From positions 1 to 64,000 of the forward strand of contig JAODUP010001318.1 of the NCBI GenBank assembly GCA_025642065.1: DNA of 64,000 nucleotides, read 5' to 3'. The position numbers and the translations under genes are program-made. Under the pieces are notes generated by a model. It was not told the origin of the DNA and ran no database searches. It saw only the letters and a program-made list of their open reading frames with translations. Source of the stretch: Paralvinella palmiformis (taxonomy: Eukaryota > Annelida > Polychaeta > Terebellida > Alvinellidae). This document shows positions 35,919-47,655 of this stretch, piece by piece; the first letter of the stretch is position 1, and every line of letters begins with the position of its first letter.

Positions 35919-36696
35919 TTGTTTATACTACTAGTATTATTTCATACGTGCTCGAAAATGCTGTTCGGGTAGTTGGCAAGTTCGCCCCCTTTTGCATGGT
36001 ATATGCTCGGAAATACGACTGGGAGGCTCGGTGGCCCCTAATAACTTGGTGTGTTTGCTCCCTTGCTGCTGTACGGTTTTAGGTCTACACCAAAGATCGC
36101 GTGATCTGTTTTAATGGTGAGATCTATTTACCCATAGTAAAGAAAATCCACACACAAATTGGCTTTATAAATTGGGTGCCATTAATATAATTTCATAGCA
36201 TGCCAATCCCAAGGGTTTGCAATCAACATCTGAAACTGCTAAAGTAGTATTTGATGTCATGTAGACAATGAAGATGACGATGTTAATTGTTCTAGTATTG
36301 AGTGATGATGTGCTTCTTCAGGCGATTTGTATATGATTTGATGGAATTGTTATTCTCAGTTCAGGAAGAAAATAGGGTGGAAGGTTTACATGTATATAGG
36401 AGTACATCAATTTGCACAACTGTAATTTTGGCAATTGCTAATTTACTTGAATAATTGTGTTTTCGTCATAGGAGACATTGCAAACATTTCGTATACATCG
36501 TTTATAAATAATCTCAGATGGTTTATATTGACATGCAGCTCCAGATAGCATGATAGAATAGCCTAAGATTATCTGTTAATAGAAATATATTAGAAGAATT
36601 TATGTAAAAGAAAATTTACGCCACTGACACTGGTGATATAATGAGCACCCAGATTTATGGAAATACGTTCGTCTTTGTTTCATGCATTATATTTTG
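35919..36696. other. No gene seen
   Basis: Unique-looking sequence between two SINEs. Confidence 0.55.
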
Positions 36697-36883
36697 CGGA
36701 TGATGATTGGTGTTTTACGGCCACTTTCGTGCACACGGTAGGCTAAATGAGCCGAGCTACCTCCAAAGGTAATGAAGTGAAGTCAAAGATGAAACAACCG
36801 TCAAATATACCCATTCCAATATTCGAACACGAGTGGTAGTGATATATGATCCAACACGTTACAGCTAGACCATGTAGGCGCCC
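36697..36883 (-). mobile_element. tRNA-derived SINE, family A, copy 3
   Basis: Minus strand, colinear with the other family A copies but more diverged (GGCGCCTACATGGTCTAGCT at the start, AATATTGGAATGGG in place of the usual post-B-box sequence). Confidence 0.85.
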
Positions 36884-36939
36884 GGCAATATATATTTGGA
36901 CGAAATACAATAAGAAATGTTTTTTTGCACGTTCAGAAC

Positions 36940-37830
36940 ATTTATATCGTTTTAGATATCAATACATACGTTATTAACCTTTCGATTTGTGTGATATATA
37001 TTGTTGGATCATCGGCAAATTGTGTGCACTTAGAGTAAAACAACGAGTTTAATAATTTATTTCTATAGATGATGAACAAACGTGATCCAAGTATAGAACT
37101 TTCCGGAACACAACAGGTAACGTCGTGGCATCTGGATTGAGCGCAACAGTATGACATAATCTGCAATCTACTGTACAAGTAGTTCTTGAACCAAGTCAGG
37201 ACAATGTCTTGTACACCATAATGATAATGTTTATTCAAAATAATTTGGTGAAATATTGTGTCGAAATACCGCCACATTAGAATATTTAATTTCAATCAAG
37301 GTTTTTACATAAATTTAGTCAGTGGGGCTGTGTTTCTGTAGGAATCCATATTGGTTTTGATATAACATATCTTGTTTGCATAAAAAGTCTAGAATCTTTC
37401 ATGAACTAGTGTTCTAGTATTTTTGATACTAACGGTAATAAGGAAATTATCCTGTAATTTCCCAAATTTCCCAGATCTTCATGCTCCTAGCCACATCATG
37501 TGTTGGTAATGATGTGTTTAAAACAATTTCCCTAAATGAATACATTTTTTATTGATTCAACGTTTTAAAGAGTTTCTAACTTACGCCGTCATGACCAGGA
37601 ACTGTTCTTAAGTTTAAGAGACGTTATGACTCTGGTTATTTCAATGGGATCTGTTGTTGGAATAAAGAATGATTGGTTACTAATTGGGCGTTTCAGGTAT
37701 TTATCATATGATTTTTCAAACGAGGAATCTATTCAGCAAATTTGGTCTAATCTCAGAGAAATATTTACAGATCGTATTCGAAATAGTCTTAAGATACTTT
37801 ATGAAGTCATTGAAAATTGAAAAGTATCAC
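36940..37830 (-). mobile_element. Degenerate LINE reverse transcriptase fragment, separate family
   Basis: Minus-strand blocks in order are KRPISNQSFFIPTTDPIEIT (~37,710-37,640), VPGHDGVS (~37,600), NQYGFLQKHSPTD (~37,360-37,320), HYGVQDIVLTWFKNYLYSRL (~37,225-37,165), PESSILGSRLFIIYRN (~37,100-37,055) and FADDPTIYIT (~37,010-36,980). These are the ordered motifs of a jockey/Rex1-like reverse transcriptase with FADD at the active site. Many stops and frameshifts make it an old relic, unlike the CR1-like elements. Confidence 0.75.
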
Positions 37831-39284
37831 CAATGGACATGGCCACACTTTTCCCTCTGCCACTATTCATATTGCTACAAATCAATTGATAGCCTCGATG
37901 TTGGTACATATGGCAATTTAATTCCGTTAAAACGTTTCACACAATATGACAAAATGCAGTGGCACATCAATATATCTCATGTTTATCACGAGAGATCTAA
38001 GTTGATTATATTTATATATAATGATAGCCTCGTCGAGACACAACAAAAGTAGCCATGTCCTCAATATCATAATAGTCACATTTTCGATGGAGTTTCATAA
38101 AATAATCATTATAATTATCATGGTTATTTATCATCGTCATCTTTGAGATTACTCATCAAGTCCTTATCAGATTCGAATTCCACATATAAATATAAATGAC
38201 ATAACGTCGCTTAAGATGGTTGTGGGGGTTGAAATAGGTTGGTATATGCATGTATTTCAACATTTCTATTAAGCAAATTGTATAGATGTGTATAGATTAT
38301 ATAAAAACATGGAAACAAATAAACATATATCAAATATAACACGTGCAATGGATGTAATAGGCGAATCAAATGGTTTGAGATGCTCGTGATTATCTGTCGT
38401 AATGCTTCATCCACGAGCACAGGTATTTACAACATATTACTTTAATCTTTACAAGTCCATATACATTACTCACATTTTGCTCTTATTTATAGATGAAAAA
38501 AATGTATGATTGTACATGTATCTAGCACCTTTTATAGTTGAATTTAGCATCACAGTGATGTTAACATAATGATATCACAATAGTAGCATAGCGGATTAAC
38601 AACATCGTAACGGTATAGCGTTAATTTCACTACTCTGTCAAAATAGTTAATGTGCATGAATCGTTTCTTGCCAGTGTGAAAATAACTAGGGTTACACGTA
38701 TAGCGCCCATCCGCTTGATCTATTTGACCTATAGCCGAAAATGCGGATTTCAGGCAGATCTCCGATATTCTTAATGACACGTCGAGATTATAACAGCTAT
38801 CCATTCAACAGTTATCCTATATTATCGTAACTTAATTATTCATTGTATCGGGGGTTCGAGGGGGGGGTCGCAGTTTAATGCCAATGGACATGCCTGCCGG
38901 AGTAACAAACGACTCCAGGAGTATAAATCCATTACAAATCATTGTATGAATTAAGAAATCGTTTCGCCAGACCACAACAATATATATTCTACATGATACA
39001 TAGCAAAGCTAATGGAGTTAAACATGTTTTAATAACGACATAACTTTCTTACATTGGTGTAATAAAGAATCTGTTTCGATATGGGTCTGATGTCTGATAC
39101 CGGCATTGTGTGTTTTAGGATGCATATATAGTGGTACTTGCTCAGAACATCGACATCTCTAAACATTATTTGAAACCTCTACCTCCATAAACCTAATTAT
39201 AAGTAAAATAAATCTACGTATATTTCTATGGGTGTGTTTGTGTGTGTCCGGCGTGTGTGTACGCCCGCGTATATGTCTGTAGTT
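37831..39284. other. No gene seen
   Basis: AT-rich DNA with a short G run near 38,860. No supported frame. Confidence 0.55.
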
Positions 39285-39381
39285 TGTATATGCACACATA
39301 CACACACTCGCGCACACACACACCCGCACGCACGCACTCACACACATACACACACACATATATATATATATATTTATTTAT

Positions 39382-39415
<34 letters not shown>

Positions 39416-39493
39416 TACATACACATACATATACACACGTACACACATACAAATGCACGCACACACACACACACAATATATATATATATATTA

Positions 39494-39545
<52 letters not shown>
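39285..39545. repeat. Compound (CA)n/(TA)n microsatellite cluster
   Basis: Alternating CA-rich and TA-rich blocks over ~260 bp. A similar CA-then-TA cluster at 43,059-43,228 precedes the duplicated exon of the same gene, so it may belong to the duplicated unit. Confidence 0.9.
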
Positions 39546-39547
<2 letters not shown>

Positions 39548-39804
39548 GATAGAGAGAAGTGTGAAAGTGTGTTTGTCTATATTCGCAAAAATACATTCAC
39601 CTGATGGCAGCACAGTATGTTGGCTAACTGGTATTCTCCTGTATTATTTGAGTTCTTGTAACTCCAAATAAAATTCATTTTTAACGAACACACACTCTTC
39701 TAATATCAAAGTCTTAAACTGTGGTGAATGTCGCATTGGTTGGTACTATCACTGGAAGTATGATGTTTGCTCATTAATGTACTATTATTTTCGTTTTTAC
39801 AGTT

Positions 39805-39877
39805 ATGTCTACACATCACGGATTCGTTGTCTTGGTTACTTTTTTTACGTTAGTAGCTATATATGCGAAAGCAGAAG
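39805..39877 (+). CDS. Exon 1 (coding): signal peptide
   Basis: Starts two bases after an acceptor (ttttacag ends at 39,802) and ends at a GAAG/GTATGT donor, phase 1. Confidence 0.65.
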
Positions 39878-40539
39878 GTATGTATATGGATTTAAAACAC
39901 ACAATAATAAACTTGTAATTTTACAACGTTTAGTATATTCATATTGACAAGTTTTTATTATGAATAATAACAATAATATTACGACTTAGATGATTGCGAT
40001 AGAAGTACATCTTTAACTAATTAAATAAGCTATTGATTTGACTAATCAACACCCTAAATTAAAATACTTAATGTGATAAACTGTGTCCTACTTGATAGCT
40101 GTTAATTAAAAAGTGACACATTATTCGGGTTAAAAGGGTTAGTTACTATTATTCAATTTCAGAATCCTGTACATCACCGTCCTGGACTAGTGTGTCAGGG
40201 AAGAAACTTGGTGCTAGTGTACAGACATCACTTAACGTTGACAAAGATACAGACACTTACTGTAAGCCACAGTGTCTTAGTCAACAGGACTGTATTACAT
40301 TTGATAGTTATTTGGTTGATGGGAAGCAGAATTGTTATTTTAGTTCTGACTATACACCACTTGAAGATAAGGTTGACAGCACTCACTGGGAATACAAACG
40401 ATCATGTACTTCATCAACAGGAAAAAGTAAGTGAAATGTTTATGTGTTTTTTAGTTTGTGCGTGTGTTGTGAATGTGTGTGTGTGTTTGTTATGTAGCTG
40501 AAACTCTTTAGATGTATTTATTGTGTAGTACAATTCCCT

Positions 40540-40594
<55 letters not shown>

Positions 40595-42262
40595 TGTTAC
40601 CTTGGTATCCAATACACAAAGCACATTGAACGATGCAGCGAGTTGGCTTAAAATGGCATTTGCACCGCATAATCGACAGCATAAGATTATAGTTGGACAA
40701 AACGTTGTTAGTATGCGTCGATCTGGAGTGATTGTGTCACGAGTGTTTTATCCACTTTGTCCCAAGTGTTGATCTGATATTTCTGTATCTGTACCTTTTT
40801 TAGGAATGTTCTTTCATATGAGTCGCTAAGGGGGAATTTTACAGATGGCATTGTATCTTTGCGTTTGGGAGGGGAGATAATTTGGGAAGTATTTTAAATA
40901 GAAGCTTAGGTAAATGATATCATGTCGCTATCAAGAATTACTCAAATAAATTTGATGAATAGATATTTTCATCGGATAATGCCCAAATGTCAGTCGTTGC
41001 TTCAGGGCATTCCAAACTTATTTAATTTTGCTGTGGGAGACATCCGTTCAAGTCCGATTTGACCCTTACCGCTCACAATCTCGGTTAGAATTAGTGTGTA
41101 ATGTGGGCTTAAGCCAGAGCCAAACTTTATTGATAACACAACTGTTTTTTTCGTCCGATGGATCAATCATTCCGGAATATCTGGATCTTGGTTTACACAG
41201 TATACAAATTTAAGAAACAGAAACTCTAACCTCCATGCCAATTTTAATCAATGATTTGTTCACTTTTCCAAATGTTCAGCATAATTAAATACCTAATTTA
41301 TGATTTTTGAAAACAAGTATATCTTTTGGTGGTGGATCATGCATTCTGAGGATATCTCTATCTGTCGTGTATAAGTATAAATACATAATTATCGTTTAGG
41401 TTACACAACTAGCAGTGATGATAAATATATCTGGTTCAAATTGAAACTAAATAATATTTGGGTTTACAAAATATTATATCGGAATTTTTATTATTATTTA
41501 TGTATCACAGACGAATCAAATTGATCGTTGATGTGATACTTCATGACCGAACAGTGGCAGTTGAAATTCCTGATAAATATTTTAGCTATGTTAAGTCAAG
41601 GAATTAAACTATGAGATATTTGTGGGAAGACTGGCTTTATTCGTGAATTATTCTCGACGTTAACTGTTTAAATTTTGTTATTCTGCATTGCTCTTATTTC
41701 GTATAAACATTTCTGCGTAATGATATTTATGGATTTCAAAGTTTCAATCACAAAGAATGTAATCAACAGTGGAACGATAACTGCGGGTATTATATACACA
41801 CACATAATATTATGACCTTTCATGTATGGTCATAGCAGCATAGTTCTCACTTTTTCAAATCTAAATTATGTAGAGAAAATGACTTATTCAGCTGCACTTC
41901 ACATATTCTGATGCTTTCATGTATAAAACAGAACAAACTAGCATGACCAATATTTAATACAAACACAGTATCATAATGAAGTATGGTAGTAATATATTAA
42001 GTACACTTTACGAATACTACCATGCCATTATTCCTATTTATTTTCAGATTCCTCATTCTTGTATATTGGAGAATATGAATTGTCAGGTGCTGGATCATTT
42101 ACTGCTGTGATTTCCACAAATGGTGAGGATTGCCTACAGAAATGTGTTGACAGCAGTGCGTGTCAAGTAGCATCATATCTAAACAGTATCTGTCAACATT
42201 CACCAACTGAACAGCCTGTACATAATGAAAAAACATCTAGCCTGGTTGGAGTCAATATCTGA
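39805..42262 (+). CDS. Putative secreted protein with two apple/PAN-like domains (3 coding exons, 183 residues)
   Basis: Coding exons are 39,805-39,877, 40,163-40,426 and 42,048-42,262, all joined in phase 1 with clean borders (AAG/GTATGT, tttcag, AAAA/GTAAGT, tttcag). The protein begins MSTHHGFVVLVTFFTLVAIY, a typical signal peptide. Domain 1 (residues ~26-112) has CTSPSW, YCKPQCLSQQDCITFDSY and QNCYFSSDYTPL. Domain 2 (~113-183) has FLYIGEYELSGAGSFTAV, EDCLQKCVDSSACQVASYL and a single following Cys before the stop at 42,260-42,262. The cysteine spacing and aromatic pattern resemble apple/PAN modules, which bind proteins or sugars outside the cell. An acceptor (tttttacag) two bases before the ATG implies an upstream non-coding exon. 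The second domain looks truncated, so further exons are possible. Confidence 0.65.
40163..40426 (+). CDS. Exon 2: first apple-like domain
   Basis: Acceptor caatttcag, donor AAAA/GTAAGT. It carries seven cysteines and keeps its frame throughout. Confidence 0.7.
40541..40592. repeat. (TA)n microsatellite in intron 2
   Basis: About 50 bp of perfect TA. Confidence 0.95.
40593..42047 (+). other. Remainder of intron 2; no other gene seen
   Basis: AT-rich intronic DNA ending in a good polypyrimidine tract (cctatttattttcag). Confidence 0.55.
42048..42262 (+). CDS. Exon 3: second apple-like domain and stop
   Basis: Phase 1 in. It encodes NSSFLYIGEYELSGAG and EDCLQKCVDSSACQVA and ends GVNI then TGA, 16 bp before a long CAA/CCA repeat. 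Confidence 0.65.
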
Positions 42263-42278
42263 AAGGCTCTTTTATAAC

Positions 42279-42352
42279 AACAACAACAACAACAACAACA
42301 ACAAACAACACACACCACCACCAACAACAACAACAACAACAACAACACCACC

Positions 42353-42383
<31 letters not shown>

Positions 42384-42394
42384 CCACCACCACC

Positions 42395-42431
<37 letters not shown>

Positions 42432-42433
42432 CC

Positions 42434-42485
<52 letters not shown>
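42279..42485. repeat. (CAA)n/(CCA)n trinucleotide repeat
   Basis: About 200 bp of CAA runs broken by short CCA runs, just 3' of the apple-domain gene's stop. In one plus-strand frame it reads Thr with Pro clusters, in another Asn. On the minus strand it reads Leu/Val. See findings. Confidence 0.95.
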
Positions 42486-43058
42486 CCATATAGGTCTACT
42501 GCTACATCAACATGTATGTGTTTTCATATGGTTTTTATTTTGGTTGTATGTGCGTTCGAATATTCATTTTAGATACATTTGCCTTATATACATGAATACA
42601 AAATAGCATTTAACTGGATTCATTTTTAGGTGTTTCAGACTTTATCATTTGTCACTGAAGTGAATACATTTTATTCGTAAATTGCACTTGAGATTATCTT
42701 TGGTTTAAAAACTATCTTTACGTTCGTACATTTGTGAAATCCACGGGCAATTGATGCTAAAGGACACGATATATTTGGGTAATGTGCCAGTAAAAAATGA
42801 ACTAAATCTATAAATACGAGAACAAAAGCTCATGTCCGTTATTTGAATATTCCTCCGTATGAGTAGTTATTGTGATTAATATTTCCAGATTTACATCGGC
42901 ATTTAATAATATCAGAGAGTATCCAAAACGTTTCTATTCTGGATATTATTGCTGTATTAGATAATCACTTGTTTGATATCAGATCAATCTATAGATACTG
43001 GGGGAAACTTCTGTCCACAAGGACGGTGTACATTGCTAAATTATATAAGTATATAAAC
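42486..43058. other. No gene seen
   Basis: AT-rich sequence, possibly 3' flank of the preceding gene. No clear AATAAA in a good position. Confidence 0.5.
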
Positions 43059-43165
43059 ACGCACACACACACACATTCACGCATGTACGCGCACGCACGT
43101 ATCCATGCATGCATCTCCACACATATACACACAAACACACACATACACACACAAACATTTCCCCT

Positions 43166-43228
<63 letters not shown>
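43059..43228. repeat. Compound (CA)n/(TA)n microsatellite
   Basis: Irregular CA-rich tract followed by ~40 bp TA, similar in layout to the cluster at 39.3-39.5 kb. Confidence 0.9.
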
Positions 43229-43230
<2 letters not shown>

Positions 43231-43269
43231 CTCTACTATTAGCATATTACTGTTAATGCTAATATTAAT

Positions 43270-43545
43270 CCGATTATGATTCATATTGACAAGTTTGTAT
43301 TATGAATAATAACAAATATTTTACGGTTTATTAAATAAAATGGATGTAAATAGAAGTACATATTTAACTAATTAAATAACCAAATGATATGACCCATCAA
43401 CACCCTAAATTAAAATACTTAACGGGATAACTGTGTCCTACTTAATAGCTGTTAAATGAAAATAATTTGGGATTAACAGTTGGTTATCACAACTGAATTT
43501 CAGTCTCCTCTACATCACTTTCCTGGACTATGTTTGTCTAATTTA
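43270..43545 (+). pseudogene. Decayed duplicate of apple-domain gene intron 1 and start of exon 2
   Basis: The stretch matches 39,930-40,190 in order: ATTCATATTGACAAGTTT, AGAAGTACAT.TTTAACTAA, TCAACACCCTAAATTAAAAT, CTGTGTCCTACTT.ATAGCTG, then AATTTCAG and a copy of the first codons of exon 2 (TACATCAC..TCCTGGACTA). After about ten codons the copy hits a stop and homology ends. It is a partial local DNA duplication and not an exon in use. Confidence 0.85.
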
Positions 43546-43847
43546 GTACGTTTTTGTTTTGCTACATGAATTATATATTTTCTTATATGACACAAGAGGA
43601 ATTTATTCAATATGTTTGAAGTTGTTTTAAGCACTTGTTTTCATATTATACAGGTACAGCAACACCACATTTTATCTCCTCCCACTTGTGTCTTATTCGC
43701 ACAAGTATTTAGCCAGGTAGCAAAACTTTATTGTGGTTTATAGGTGTTCCCTTGTGTTATTTGTGTTCTTATTGCTCTCTTTAATGTTTCTTTCTAATAA
43801 AAGCACACACACATTCAAATGTGCGTATGTTTGTTTGTCTCTCTCTC

Positions 43848-43850
<3 letters not shown>

Positions 43851-43881
<31 letters not shown>
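43851..43881. repeat. (GT)n microsatellite at the R1 boundary
   Basis: Thirty bases of GT directly followed by GCGTTTTAGCTGTGTAG. The R1 copy at 21.7 kb also starts next to a GT tract, so GT-rich sequence may be part of, or a preferred target of, R1. Confidence 0.9.
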
Positions 43882-43884
<3 letters not shown>

Positions 43885-44022
43885 TTTAGCTGTGTAGCCG
43901 CCAAGCAAAATCAAAATGCGAATCAGCTACAGTCGTGGAGTTTGGGAGTAGAACACCCAAGTCAGATCACGGCAGTAGTGAGAATGTTTAGCTTAATTAT
44001 CTAAGCAGCCCTATTTATAGCT
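43880..44022 (+). repeat. R1 repeat copy 2, 5' part (interrupted by a LINE)
   Basis: Matches the reverse complement of 21,365-21,540 plus a short bit of the GTTTTAGCTGTGTA start. It contains a single copy of the GGAGTTTGGGAGTA unit that is doubled at 21.4 kb. Homology stops at TATAGCTAT near 44,022. Confidence 0.85.
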
Positions 44023-47000
44023 ATTGGCTCAAAAAACACCAGACCAGGACAACATTTACAGAAACAAATAAGTGACTGTGACGCTATATTATTAAATGAT
44101 CCCAAAGTCCCCACCATTGTCTATGGGTCGACCCTCGATCTTGCCATAGCTTCCCCTGAAGTTGCGGCCATAGCAGACTGGAGCCAATTAGAAGCTCTAA
44201 CTTCAGACCACATAGCCACAGTAATAGTACTATCCGACGCTTTCACGAACGTACCAGAAAGCCTAGGACAACCCAAATGGGACACCGACAAAGCAAACTG
44301 GAAACAATTTGCAGACAGACTACACGAATTATCTGCCGACGACAGCGACAATAGTCTATCTCTAGATGACCTACTTCGTAAATTAACTGACGATATAAAC
44401 GAAGCCGTAACAGCAGCCATCCCCATAGTCCTCCAAAATCGCCCAAGACGTCCTCGCTCCTTCTTAACACCAGAAGCAAGGAGATGGACCAAAGAAGTCA
44501 GTAAACTGACAAAAGTTTTTAAAGCTCACCCGACATCTCAAAATAGAGCAGAACTAAGAGCAGCTCAACGAGAAACGAGACGACGACTTCACACAATTAA
44601 AGAAGACCAATTTGACAGTTGGTGCAAACAACTCGGGGACATGGGCTCGGCGCAAATTTGGCGCGAGATTAAACAAATCCGGGGTAAATCTTCCCAACCA
44701 AAAGTAATTAACCCCAAAGAAGAAGCAAACAAATTAGCATACCACTTCGCCACTAGAGCTGACCACCAAACCTTACCCGAAGAGGTCAAATCAGCTCTAG
44801 AAAAACAACAACCAGACAGACTGCACTCAATATATCTAGCAAAAAGTGAACACGCAGACACAGACACCCCTTTCACACCACACGAACTGGAAACAGTTCT
44901 ATCAACACCAAAAAACTCCGCCCCTGGAGAAGACAAACTTACATACATCTTTTACTCCAAATCTCCCCCTTCTTTCAAAGTTAGACTTCTAAACTTCTTT
45001 AACCAATCCTGGAGAGAAGGACGAATTCCCAGACTCTGGAAATCCTCAATAGTCGTCCCTATCCCTAAACCTGGTGGCAAAGGCCACAGACCAATATCTC
45101 TCCTCCCTACAATACTAAAAATCATGGAGAGACTAATTCTCACCAGACTAATATTTAAACTCCCCAGACCAATAAATCTCTTCGGGTTTACAAAGGGCAG
45201 ATCAACTGTCGACCCAATTCTACATTTAGTAAACTTAATCACCAACAGAAGAAGAAAAACCCGACCCGGCACAGTCTACACTGCCTTTTTGGATCTAGAT
45301 AAGGCTTTTGAAAGGGCTAACCACATCGTCATCTTAGACGCTTTAATCTCCCTGGGCATCAAGGGAAGAATGATATCGTGGGTAGAAGACTTCCTAGACA
45401 ATAGAGAAATTAAAGTTACAGTCCAAGGGGTAAAATCTGACTCACACCCGCTTACTACAGACTCCCCACAGGGCTCCGCCCTCTCACCTACACTATTTAA
45501 CGCCCTAATTACAGCACTAATCTCCACATCTTTACCCCCATGTGTCGACATCCTGGCTTATGCCGACGACATAGCCATTATTTCACACGGCCCAATGCCG
45601 GCCAAAAAACTACAAACCGCCCTCGACACAACAGCATCTAAACAAGACATTGAAATAGTCAAACAGTACAAATACTTAGGCGTCATCATAGACAACCACC
45701 TCAATTTCAACAAACACGCACTACAAACAAAACAAAAAAATACTCTCGGCTAAACATAATACAAATTATTTCTAATGTTAAAGCAGGAATAAACACAAAC
45801 AATCTTATTAATCTTTATAAAGCCCTAATTCAATCCATACTTCTTTATGCGGCCCCAATCTACCTACTTGCATCTAAAACGGCAATTAAACACATAGAAA
45901 TAGCACAAAGAACTGCACTTAAATATGTCTTAGGACTCCCCCCTACTGCCCCCTCTGCCCTTATCAGCAGAGAATCCGGCATCCCCCCTATTGCCCATCT
46001 CATTAGAGGAGACGCAGCCAAATACATATTAAGAACAGCGACAAAACCTGACCCAGTAGAAATCACATTTAAAATACAAGAAAGCTTACACAAAGACCCC
46101 AGAGTACACATTAATAAAAGCTGGGCCATGAAAGCAGCTGCTATTCAAAGGGACATGAGAATTCCAGCAATCCACCCTCCGGATGCCAAGGAAACTGCTC
46201 CATGGCGCGACTACCCATTGACCATCATTATCGTAAACAGAAAATCAAAAACCCAAGACGTCGCTGAGGCGTCGGACAGGATCTCTTCCCTGAACAGAGA
46301 CCAGACAGCAATAAACATCTACACAGATGCCAGTGTCCGCCAGGATGGAAAATCTGCCTGGGCCTGTTTTGAGGGGGGAGCACTCCGAAATCCCTGTGGA
46401 AGACTCCCCGACCACACACCAATCACTCTAGCAGAACTTCACGCCATACACGCCGCCCTCGCATGGCGAGAGGCACAAGACAGACACGAAGACACAATCA
46501 TACACTCAGACTCGATGGCAGCCATCAAAATCCTGGCACAAACAAAAACACGAACATATCCAGAAATCACAACGAAAATTATTAACTGCGCCTCTGCATT
46601 AAGACAACGTGGCAGTCTAACCACTCTACATTGGGTTCCCAGCCACACAAATATCGAGGGTAATGAACGAGCCGACGCTCTAGCCAACGAAGCCACTAAC
46701 CTAACCAACATCCTACACACAGAACAGACACCAGGTGCCTACAAACACATAATAACAGAATATCTTCACAAACAAATAACACCAAATCAAGACACAGCCA
46801 AATTAAGTACCTGGTACAATAAAACCATTGTTCCCGGCATTCACATCATAAATAACAGAATAGCAGACGTACACATATGCCGCCTCCGCTGCTGGGTGCA
46901 CACAAAAAGCTTTGTCGGCCCAAATAATAAAGCACTCTGCTTACATTGTAATCAAAACTTCGACCCCGTCCACTATCTAATTAATTGTCCCGCCTTCCCA

Positions 47001-47326
47001 GCCTGCCGACAACCTCTTAAACAACTCTTAACTCCGGCACAACCCAACCTAACCGACACAGAAAAAGCAGTCATTGTAATACGCAAAGTCACAGCCACGC
47101 CACACATAATAATACCCTTATTTAAAAAAGATCCTACATCTGGCAAAAAACAAACACACAGTAAATGTTTTGTAAAGGTTCGGCACCGGTACGTCCGGGA
47201 CCGGAACTTTACAAAGTCATTTTCAGATACAGAAACTCTACGGAGAAAGACTCCACCATAGAGGCTGTGCCAAACAAGCGACAGCCTGGGGATACTCCCC
47301 GAACTACAAGCAAGCAAGCAAGCAAA
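44023..47326 (+). mobile_element. 5'-truncated I/Nimb-like LINE with RNase H, nested in R1
   Basis: A 3.3-kb plus-strand element with CA-rich coding composition quite unlike the surroundings. It encodes the C-terminal end of an endonuclease, a reverse transcriptase, an RNase H and a C-terminal Cys/His block, then a ~60-bp 3' UTR ending in (CAAG)n at 47,307-47,325. A LINE-encoded RNase H is characteristic of the I group (I, Nimb, Tad and relatives). The left edge abuts R1 at ~44,022 and the right edge R1 at ~47,327. Compared with the intact R1, an inner part is missing, so insertion was accompanied or followed by deletion. Only one frameshift is seen, so the copy is young. Confidence 0.9.
44035..47261 (+). 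pseudogene. LINE polyprotein: endonuclease end, reverse transcriptase, RNase H
   Basis: The frame is open from about 44,035 to 45,753. It begins with VYGSTLDLAIASPEVA and LTSDHIATVIVL (endonuclease C-terminus). RT motifs are RPISLLPTILKIMERLILTR, FLDLDKAFERANH, SPQGSALSPTLFNALI and YADD (45,559-45,570). A short internal deletion after DTTASK joins to YKYLGVIIDNHLNF. A frameshift in an A-rich run near 45,735 moves to a frame that stays open to 47,261. That frame has the RNase H blocks NIYTDASVRQDGKSAWA, LAELHAIHAALAW, IHSDSMAAIKIL and HWVPSHTNIEGNERADALAN, then LCLHCNQNFDPVHYLINCPA, a C-x2-C...H...C block. The RNase H catalytic D, E, D, D positions appear kept. Confidence 0.9.
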
Positions 47327-47402
47327 CATCTAAACGGCGTGCCTCCAAACCGCAGCATAATATGCCTTGTGATATTTGCTGGAGGGTCAAATACCTCATA
47401 AA
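47327..47402 (+). repeat. R1 repeat copy 2, 3' end
   Basis: AACGGCGTGCCTCCAAACCG then GCATAATATGCCTTGTGATA then GCTGGAGGGTCAAATACCTC match the reverse complement of 20,660-20,835, with about 90 bp deleted between CCTCCAAA and CCGCAGCA. Confidence 0.85.
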
Positions 47403-47474
47403 CCAATGTAATAAATACTTTGAGCTACTTGTCACTAATCCTTTATGATATCAAATATTATAAAAAGAAAACAC

Positions 47475-47478
47475 GCGC

Positions 47479-47512
<34 letters not shown>

Positions 47513-47655
47513 GGGTGAGTGTTACAGTTGATCTGTATAATCAGGTAATTACTTGAAATGTTCAGGTTATGTATTAAATCTCAGTTAGCAATAGACGTAT
47601 TACCTACATATTTCAGGTAATATACATATTACCTGATTATACAGATTACCTGTAA

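Noticed and set aside
37626..38052. Two plus-strand frames of 64 and 122 codons
   Set aside because: Their first half is antisense to a LINE relic on the minus strand, and no domain is seen.
42193..42489. 98-codon Leu/Val-rich minus-strand frame
   Set aside because: Complement of the CAA/CCA trinucleotide repeat, with no unique coding part.
44121..45551. Several 78-123-codon minus-strand frames
   Set aside because: Antisense shadows of the LINE reverse transcriptase; the plus strand carries the ordered motifs.
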